This document shows, piece by piece, positions 49,801 through 64,000 of a stretch of DNA of 64,000 bases. The notes under the pieces were generated by a model that saw nothing but the letters and a program-made list of their open reading frames with translations, ran no database searches and was not told where the DNA came from. The DNA is from Ciona savignyi. Taxonomy: Eukaryota > Chordata > Ascidiacea > Phlebobranchia > Cionidae. The stretch is taken from assembly GCA_000149265.1 (NCBI GenBank), contig CH002991.1, forward strand, positions 124,850-188,849, given 5' to 3'. The position numbers and the translations under genes were made by a program. How positions within the stretch are numbered: position 1 is the first letter of the stretch; each line of letters starts with the position of its first letter.

Positions 49801-50026
49801 AGGTCATACTGTGGTTTCAATTCATCTTCAATCAACAAGCATTGATACTCCTACTTCTGACCCAACTGTACAAACAACTGCACTTCACACAAAGATAGAC
49901 AAACCGGTAGTTAAACCACGAAGTAAAAGCATAAAATCTGAACAGACTATCCCCGTGCGTCCGCCACGTAAGAACGAATTGCAAGTATTGGATGAAGTGG
50001 AAGGCTGGCCTCAAACTTGGATTTAA
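46820..50026 (+). CDS. XK-related membrane protein (XKR family)
   Basis: Ten exons with consistent phases: 46820-46955, 47132-47372, 47551-47680, 47739-47930, 48017-48235, 48306-48455, 48702-48862, 49117-49215, 49283-49547 and 49610-50026, giving 669 residues. XKR proteins are multi-spanning plasma-membrane proteins, and XKR4, 8 and 9 scramble phosphatidylserine during apoptosis. Family signs are the N-terminal span ending FADIVTDIITL, an Asp-rich first helix typical of the family. Next come REWYYAFVISICFIVLPS, then a cytosolic Ser-rich loop (about 127-235), LLINLYLIAYY, VIHWCVFLCYHIFQWYP, and YIVYVTENVFLFLVPG with its conserved Tyr-x-x-Glu-Asn. At least eight hydrophobic segments are visible. 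The 138-residue last exon is a hydrophilic cytosolic tail. The length fits XKR4/6/7-type members better than XKR8. Which paralogue it is, and whether it scrambles lipids, cannot be decided here. Confidence 0.85.
48473..48610 (+). repeat. SINE fragment in XK-related intron 6
   Basis: The head AGGTAGGTTAGTCTTGTCGTC, the B box GGTTCGAAACTGG, the CTGCTAGCTCGTTTGATTGGC body and an ATGATCCTATTCAC end. The middle is deleted. Confidence 0.6.
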
Positions 50027-50177
50027 CTTCATCGACACACTTATATTGCAGTTTATATTTTTTTATCATGGTGCCTTATTTTGTATTTTTTTCTACGTAA
50101 ATTAAACAAAGATTTTTTACATATGTAATTATTTTTTAATTCAAATAATAGATTCCGATTTTTCTTCATCAGAATTG
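49957..50177. repeat. Gene-junction duplication, copy A
   Basis: It carries the last 23 codons of the XK-related gene, its 3' flank, and a diverged remnant of the last codons of AFG3L2 on the minus strand, where a stop interrupts the frame. It is about 93% identical to copy B at 52548-52771. The shared start is GCGTCCGCCAC and the shared end CATC(A/C)GAA.TG. Confidence 0.85.
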
Positions 50178-50690
50178 TAGGTAGGTTGGTCTTGTCGTCA
50201 CCTTTTAGTTGTAGGGTTAGGTTAGAGTTTCAAAACTGATTGCTAGCTCGTTTGTGTCTTTAGGCCAGTGGTTCTCGATCTTTTTGACCTCGTGGCGCAC
50301 CCGAAACCAATTAAGAAACAAACGGGCGCACTTTGCACGGGGGAGTCGAAACAATATGCTAAATACTCAAACAATTTAGGAAAAATATGGAAAATTAAAA
50401 GTTTAATTTTACCACCAAATTTTCCACACAACGAAATTACTGTTTCTTGAGCGCTAGACACTAACCATTAAGTAGTTTATGATCTATGCACACTCTGTCG
50501 TAAATTTACGAAATGTAAGTGTGGCGCACCTAGCTAACCCCTGTGGCGCACCATTTGAGAAGCACTGCTTTAGGCAATGCGCTTAGTGGAATAATAAGTT
50601 CTACCAAAATTATAGGAACGGTTCGATTATAGACATAAAGTGACAGTGGGCGTAAAGTACTCTGACAATTACTCCACTTCAATGGCTTAT
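50178..50690 (+). repeat. tRNA-derived SINE split by a MITE
   Basis: The left part, 50178-50265, runs from GTAGGTTGGTCTTGTCGTCACC to TGTGTCTTTAGGC. The right part resumes at 50568 with CTTTAGGCAATGCGCTTAG and ends with CTCTGACAATTACTCC near 50.69 kb. The MITE at 50266-50567 lies between. Confidence 0.7.
50266..50567. mobile_element. hAT-type MITE with perfect 8-bp target duplication
   Basis: Ends CAGTGGTTCTC and GAGAAGCACTG, flanked by CTTTAGGC at 50258-50265 and 50568-50575. Near-identical to the element at 18142-18511 apart from internal deletions. Confidence 0.9.
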
Positions 50691-51256
50691 TCAGAATGGA
50701 TGTGATTGCGAATATATTAGTACTCTATAATTGTATGTTGGTTTAAATTTATTACGAAACACAGGTTAACCTGTCACAAACTTAAGTCACGAACAAAGGA
50801 CATTATTGACATATAATTGCGCATTATATATAGTTGTTGTTCTTTTGTTATATCAGCATAATGAAGCGTGGAATCGAAACTTAATCAGGTAATTTATTTT
50901 TCGAAGATGTTAAAGGGTGTTTCTTGCGTGGTATGCCTGCCAGTGCTAAAGTTGAGGGTGGACTGAACCTTCTATCAAGTAAGCTGTGTACAGTTGCGAC
51001 CAGCAGTAGTTTTACTAAATTATCGGTCCCGTCTCACCTCTGGATTTTGGACATGCAGAGCAACTAGTTACAGACGATCGTCAGCAGATAGAACTTTTAG
51101 ACAATGTGCTGTGCATTTCTAAAAGCTTTATTTTGGCCTTACTCTGAACACAAGGATGGCAAAAAGATCGAAAGAAAACATCTTGGGAGGCAACATATAA
51201 CTGACGCAAATAAATGATTTGCGTTTTCTCTAATTTAAAATTGCCTCTTTTGCAAA

Positions 51257-51634
51257 ATGTGCGTCATAATTGCACAACAGGAAGTTCGGGGAGTGAAACT
51301 CCAACGTCTGGTGAAATCTACTTTGCAGAAATACGCCCATTTGACAGAAAGGGATGAGTGTTTAACAAATCACATCCAGATGGCATTTCACCTGGAAAGT
51401 ATAAGTCGAGTTAATCCCAAACGTTTTTTTGCTCATACTGACACTGTTATTTCACAAATACGCCACCGATTTAATGCACGTACTGCCACAACCCAGCCCT
51501 ATCATTGCAATCGATATCGTTTGAAAGCATTAAATCCGCAGTTAACAATTAAATTGTTTTCTTTCCTAAAAAACAAAGACGCAATGGTGTTGGCAAACGT
51601 ATTGGCAACGACAACACGAAACTGCTCCAGATAG
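51257..51634 (+). CDS. Hypothetical basic protein in repeat element
   Basis: The frame encodes 125 residues, rich in Arg, Lys, His and Thr, beginning MCVIIAQQEVRGVKLQRLVK and including SQIRHRFNARTATTQ. I recognise no family. The decayed homologous stretch at 42.77-43.20 kb shows the sequence is part of a repeat rather than a single-copy gene. It could be a fragment of a transposon protein or a chance frame. No promoter or splice evidence. Confidence 0.25.
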   Translation: MCVIIAQQEVRGVKLQRLVKSTLQKYAHLTERDECLTNHIQMAFHLESISRVNPKRFFAHTDTVISQIRHRFNARTATTQPYHCNRYRLKALNPQLTIKLFSFLKNKDAMVLANVLATTTRNCSR

Positions 51635-51747
51635 CATATATAACCAATTAAGACCTTCCATGAGTCATTGTTTTTAAAAGAGTTTTTTGCTGAGTAACAA
51701 TGGTGGTAATTCCCTATGTTTTTGGTTGAAAGCAGCATGTGCTAAGC

Positions 51748-51932
51748 CAGTCGTTCCCAACCTTTTTGTGTCGGTGACCCCCTTAAATTGTTTTGCAGAT
51801 TCCGTGCCCCACACTTGTAAGACACAAAAATGTTTTACTTGCATTTATTACCAAATCAGTGTGATGGTTGACCTTGTAAGTCTGCAACGTGTACGATGCT
51901 ATCCTTCGCGACCCCCAGGTTGGGAACCACTG
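51748..51932. mobile_element. Short hAT-type MITE (CAGTCGTTCCCAACC ends)
   Basis: Inverted ends CAGTCGTTCCCAACC and GGTTGGGAACCACTG, with subterminal CGACCCCC/GTGACCCCC words. The flanking 8-mers TGCTAAGC and TGTCAAGC match at six of eight positions. Confidence 0.8.
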
Positions 51933-52719
51933 TGTCAAGCTGTCGGTATTCTCGTTTAGATGTAAAGTTTTGTAATAGCGGAGTAGTGCTTTTTTAAATA
52001 AAAGTGTTGATTGTGCATCTGCTGGTTGTTTTGTTGAAAATCAATTTTGTAGGGTTTTGAGTTTAGGTTACAGATTAAAGCTTTAATTTTAAATTGTAAA
52101 ACAATCTAAGACAGCTGTTTTGTGAGGTCAGTTTGCATTGTAGAGATAGGGAGAATAATTAGTTGAACGCTTCCTCCAGATCGAGCAGTAGGAGCCTTAC
52201 ACAAGCAAGTAAGCTTCAAACCTTTCCGGGGATTTATATTCTGTTTTAAACATTTGCCGCATTTCATTGATAACTGCTGTCAGTGTACGGTCGTTTCGTA
52301 GTTTAAAATTCATTTCAAACTACTTCAGTCGCACAACGGTCGGAACTCGGTTAAATGGTCTTGCAACCCTTTACGTACACCGTGATTTGAACTTGAAATA
52401 TTATGATGTCAGATCTCACATTAAAAAAACATTGGCTCTTAGATTTCGTGTAGAATCATTCCCGATATTTTTAATTGTGATTTTTATTAAACCTAACGCT
52501 GGTGTTTTATTAAGTTGTCAACAACATTTTTTTTAACTTTCCATTTTGCGTCCGCCACATAAGAACGAATTGCAAGTATTGGATGAAGTGGAAGGCTGGC
52601 CTCAAACTTGGATTTAACTTTATCTACACACTTATATTGCAGTTTATATTTTTTTATCATGGTGCCTTATTTTGTATTTTTTTCTACGTAAATTAAACAA
52701 ACATTTTTTATATACGTAA

Positions 52720-60899
<8,180 letters not shown>

Positions 60900-61064
60900 T
60901 GCTTATAGATACCCAGTTTGTAACTTATTTATATTCCGGCAGTACAAGATAGTAATATGTCACTATTTTAATACAGTTTCATCCTTTTTTCGCTATAAAA
61001 AATACTGTAATTTTAACATACGGTCAGTAACTAGCAGCAAAAGCTTTATATGCCCGATAATCCT

Positions 61065-61138
61065 AATTACTACAGGATAGCTTGGAGGGTTAGGGTTTCA
61101 AGCGATCCATGCTCTCCAAGCAATCCTGTAGTATAATA
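61065..61138. mobile_element. Short deletion derivative of TACTACAGG MITE
   Basis: TTACTACAGGATAGCTTGGA at the left and TCCAAGCAATCCTGTAGTA at the right, with only a GGGTTAGGGTTTCAAGC core left between them. Confidence 0.7.
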
Positions 61139-61154
61139 AACACTAGATGCGAAT

Positions 61155-61455
61155 ATATAGGATAGGATATTTATGTTTATCCCTGTGAATGGGAAAACCA
61201 ATGGGGTTAACACACAGGCAATCGTCAGATCACCTTGCGCCCATCGTCGGGTTACCGGAGCTATTGTAGTGTGTTGTATGTAATATAGATACGTTCCTTT
61301 AATTTGGTAGAACCCATTAATCCGCTGGATTCAGGCAATGTCCGTAAAGTGCCTTGCCCAAGGACACAACCGACTAGCTAGCGATCAGTTTCGCACCTGC
61401 AACCTGTCGTTTGAAAGGCGACGCACTTAACCGCTACACCAACAGGCCGGACTAA
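61155..61455 (-). repeat. tRNA-derived SINE, complete
   Basis: Reverse orientation, from the AGGATAGGATATTTATGTTTATCC tail through CATCGTCGGGTTACCGG, TTAATCCGCTGGATTC, AACCGACTAGCTAGCGA and the head CGCTACACCAACAGGCCGG. Upstream of AFG3L2. Confidence 0.85.
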
Positions 61456-61604
61456 ATATATAAACAACATCCCATTATTTATTGCCGAGTGTGCAACCAT
61501 GCCTCTTAAATTTTTTAACATTAACATAAATCTATAAAATTAAATAAATGTCCAATTGTGTAGCCAGCTCTGACCCAAAATGCTGTGTGGCCATTCAAGT
61601 ATTC

Positions 61605-61996
61605 CAGTATGGAAAGTACGGCAGCTGCACACTCGAGTTTTTTTTTACCCCCGCGTCTTTGCACACTTGGGTAATTTCACACACGCTCGCAAGCTGGCAA
61701 TGTTTAAACATAAACATCGTAAAATTTCCAACAAACCTGTAAACCCACCTCTGGACCTCGGGTAATTTACTGTCAGTACGTTTTTGTTATGTAGATAGAT
61801 ACGTCAGCTGACAGACACGAAAAATTGAGGATAGAATAATATGTTTTTTTTAAGATTTTGGTAAAACAGTAATGAAAAAAAGATGGTGTGCACACTTGAA
61901 GTGTGCACTCTTAGACGTTTGCACACTGCACACTTAAATATTTGGCGCGTGCACACTCGAGATCTCGTCGAAAATTGACGTACTTTCCATACGGGC
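61605..61996. mobile_element. hAT-type MITE with 8-bp target duplication
   Basis: Inverted ends CAGTATGGAAAGTACG and CGTACTTTCCATACGGGC, with subterminal GCACACTCGAG repeats. Flanked by AAGTATTC at 61597-61604 and 61997-62004. Confidence 0.85.
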
Positions 61997-62004
61997 AAGT
62001 ATTC

Positions 62005-62770
62005 AGGTCTACATCTGAATGAGACTATTAGTCCTCGTCGGTATATAGTCTTATTCGGATTTAGTACACTATTTTATTTATTTGACCAGTTCAACCTTTT
62101 ATTAGTTCGACCAAACTGATTAACAACCAATTTTAATACCATTCCCACAAAAAGGTATCAAGTTATTTCATCAGCCATAAGGCATTGATAACTAAAGACA
62201 CCTAGTGACGAAAACTTTCGAGAGCTGTAACATGAACTATTCGGGTGTCGAGATAGACAAGTACTTTTAGGCAATTTAATTTTATTTGTATATAAATCTA
62301 CGTTTATGTCAAGTTTAACAAAATCAAAGAGGTTTGATTGCAATTTTTTTGGCAAAATTATAATGGACATAAAATAGTGACAGAATAAGAGTGGATTTTT
62401 GTGTCCAAGTGCCAAGCTGTACACGCCAGAAGCGCCACTCGGCAGCAGCCCAAAATCTCAAATAATTTGGTAATAACCGTATTTTTTTTCTGAACCAAGT
62501 TTCGAACCAATGATGGGCTCGTCAATTGTTGGACAGTTTTTTTTTATTAGAGTCTGTATATGTATCGGTCGCGTTAACCATTCGGCCACACGACTGTACA
62601 GTAATAACCGTATTTTTTTTTACCGAGCCGAGTTTTAAAGTAATAACCGTATTGCCTAATTGGCCAAAACTTTTACGAATCTCCACCACGTGTGAACCAT
62701 CAATATTTGTAAACCCCATAAATGGGAAAACGCAATGGGCGTTAAAACACGGTTAATCGTCTGATTTTTT
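62005..62770. other. No gene; short tandem TAATAACCGTATT motif
   Basis: The word GTAATAACCGTATTxxTTTT occurs at about 62470, 62600 and 62640, suggesting a small tandem repeat or foldback near a repeat edge. Otherwise AT-rich sequence with no coding sequence recognised. Confidence 0.4.
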
Positions 62771-62774
62771 TTTC

Positions 62775-63062
62775 GATATTCATGTTTATCCCCGTGAATG
62801 GAAAAAAAACAAAGAGGTTAACACACGGGCAATCGTCAGATCACCTCGCGCCCATCGTCGGGTTACCGGATCTATTGCAGTGTTTTTATGTATGATTCAC
62901 ACGTTCCTTCAATTTAGTAGAACCCATTAACCCGCTGGGTTCAGGCAATGTCCGTAAAGTGTCTTGCCCAAGGACACAACAGACTAGCTATAGCGACCAG
63001 TTTCGAACCTGCAACTCGTCGGCTGAAAGGCGACGCACTTAACCATTAGACTAGACTAACCT
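62775..63062 (-). repeat. tRNA-derived SINE, complete
   Basis: Reverse orientation, from the ATATTCATGTTTATCCCCGTG tail through CGCGCCCATCGTCGGGTTACC, AACCCATTAACCCGCTGGGTTC, and the head AACCATTAGACTAGACTAAC. Confidence 0.85.
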
Positions 63063-63242
63063 CGCGCCCATCGTCGCGTTTCCGGAGCTATTTCATTATG
63101 TTGTGTATGATTAAGACATTTTTTAATTTGGAAGAACCCAGAATTTCACTGAGTTCATGCATAGCCTTTAAGTGCCGTGTCCAAGGAAACAAACGATTAA
63201 ATAGCCACCATTTTGGAACCTGCAACCATTCGACTGAAAGTC
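63063..63242 (-). repeat. Second SINE copy, truncated, head to tail
   Basis: It starts CTCGCGCCCATCGTCGCG directly after the previous copy and continues through TTGGAAGAACCCAGAAT and CAACCATTCGACTGAAAG, in the same orientation. It is more diverged than its neighbour. Confidence 0.7.
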
Positions 63243-63244
63243 AA

Positions 63245-63375
63245 GAAAGTTTAGTTTAGTTTTAGTTTTAAAAATGGCAAACGAATATAATCACGACACA
63301 GGACCAGGAAAAGACGGCAAAACGAACAGTTGTTTAAACACGTCATTAGAAAAAAGGGATATAAAGTAATAAATA
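63245..63375 (+). repeat. Fragment of the 16.92/46.43 kb interspersed repeat
   Basis: ACAGGACCAGGAAAAGACGGCA, AACGAACAGTTGTTTAAACACG and a TCATTAGAAAAAAGGGATATA end match the 46.43 kb copy. Confidence 0.6.
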
Positions 63376-64000
63376 TATTACTCTTAGGGCTATGGTCGTG
63401 AAAAGTTGTGTAACAACACTTGTATTTGGCGGTTAATCCATTTGGATTTTATATGCATCATCAGCTATCTAAATTACGGACATAACGAGTATTCGAATTA
63501 CTGATATCGAGACCGAATGTTATACACTATCATATTTCCGCACTGTTAAGATAACATATTCTTTAAAACCAAGTCGTGTTACCGCAGATTAATCCTACCC
63601 GCGCAAACAAAAGTAAGGTGTGATCCACAATTAACGAACTAACCAATAAACTAATTTTAATGTAAAGGCCGCTATTGATTGGACAATCTTAGACTGAAGC
63701 TACTATTAGGAATAATGGTGAGGATTTACAATAGTTTTAGTTTCTAATAGTAACTGTAACTTTAACTGCACCAACTTTGAAACCGTAATGAGTATATTTA
63801 TGTTGGCACATACCAACCTTCGCTGAAGATAGCTTACAATGCCTAAAACACTGGGAAAATAATTCACATCAGCATCATTCGTCAGTACTCGCTTTCGGCA
63901 ATATTATACAACACAGCTTATATGAACAAACCATAACAAACATAAATTTTGCAACACGGATGGTTTAAATGTAAATACAAATCGACAACAGTATCATGCA
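63376..64000. other. No recognisable feature
   Basis: AT-rich sequence to the window edge, without recognised coding or repeat content. Confidence 0.4.

Larger units (their letters stand above)
50930..52540. mobile_element. Unclassified mobile element with a 125-codon open frame
   Basis: This segment shares blocks with four other places in the window: 42.56-43.20 (5' part), 44.41-44.86 (middle, inverted), 45.68-45.87 (3' part), plus the CAAGTAAGCT word at each. It contains an open frame at 51257-51634. A MITE (51748-51932) is inserted into it. No transposase, reverse transcriptase or terminal repeats were identified, so the class is open. Confidence 0.5.

Noticed and set aside
49990..50026. 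DEVEG near the C-terminus of the XK-related protein as a caspase site
   Set aside because: Caspases need Asp before the cut; the residue there is Glu, so the resemblance to DEVD is not enough.

Overview
The window looks like nuclear DNA of a compact, AT-rich invertebrate chordate genome, most likely a Ciona-type ascidian. The genes are animal families (survivin, ANGEL, KATNBL1, a DHHC acyltransferase, MRPL43, an XK-related protein, AFG3L2). They are cut into many short exons by short AT-rich introns, and the spaces between them are packed with short interspersed repeats and DNA transposons. The species is an inference from gene content and architecture; no sequence search was run.

Layout. 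1-11.6 kb holds no gene I can recognise, only a few decayed SINE pieces and one GC-rich patch. 11.6-15.8 kb (minus strand) is a multi-exon gene I cannot name, with an in-frame stop and a splice-phase break. 16.05-16.47 kb (minus) is a single-exon survivin (BIRC5) with an apparent one-base frameshift near its 3' end. 16.5-27 kb is repeat-rich: SINEs, MITEs, and a PIF/Harbinger transposon nested inside the terminal repeat of a larger element with 9-bp target duplications. 27.06-32.31 kb (plus) is ANGEL, nine coding exons. 32.3-36.2 kb is repeats, including a Ty3/gypsy remnant. 36.31-38.02 kb (plus) is a KATNBL1-like gene, converging within 43 bp on a ZDHHC24-like gene (38.06-39.20 kb, minus), which is preceded on its own strand by MRPL43 (39.33-39.96 kb, minus). 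40-46.8 kb is repeats, including a tandem array flanked by inverted arms and LTR-like direct repeats. 46.82-50.03 kb (plus) is an XK-related gene with ten exons. 52.72-60.90 kb (minus) is a complete 18-exon AFG3L2. The two genes are tail to tail, separated by a transposon block flanked by two copies of their shared 3' junction. 60.9-64 kb is again SINEs and MITEs.

The named genes do not form one pathway. Their roles are mitochondrial proteostasis and translation (AFG3L2, MRPL43), membrane and lipid work (XK-related, ZDHHC24-like), RNA processing (ANGEL), chromosome segregation (BIRC5) and microtubule severing control (KATNBL1-like). I found no convincing new multi-gene system. The notable content is structural: nested and recurrent transposon insertions, a duplicated gene-gene junction, and coding lesions in two adjacent genes that are either assembly errors or real decay.
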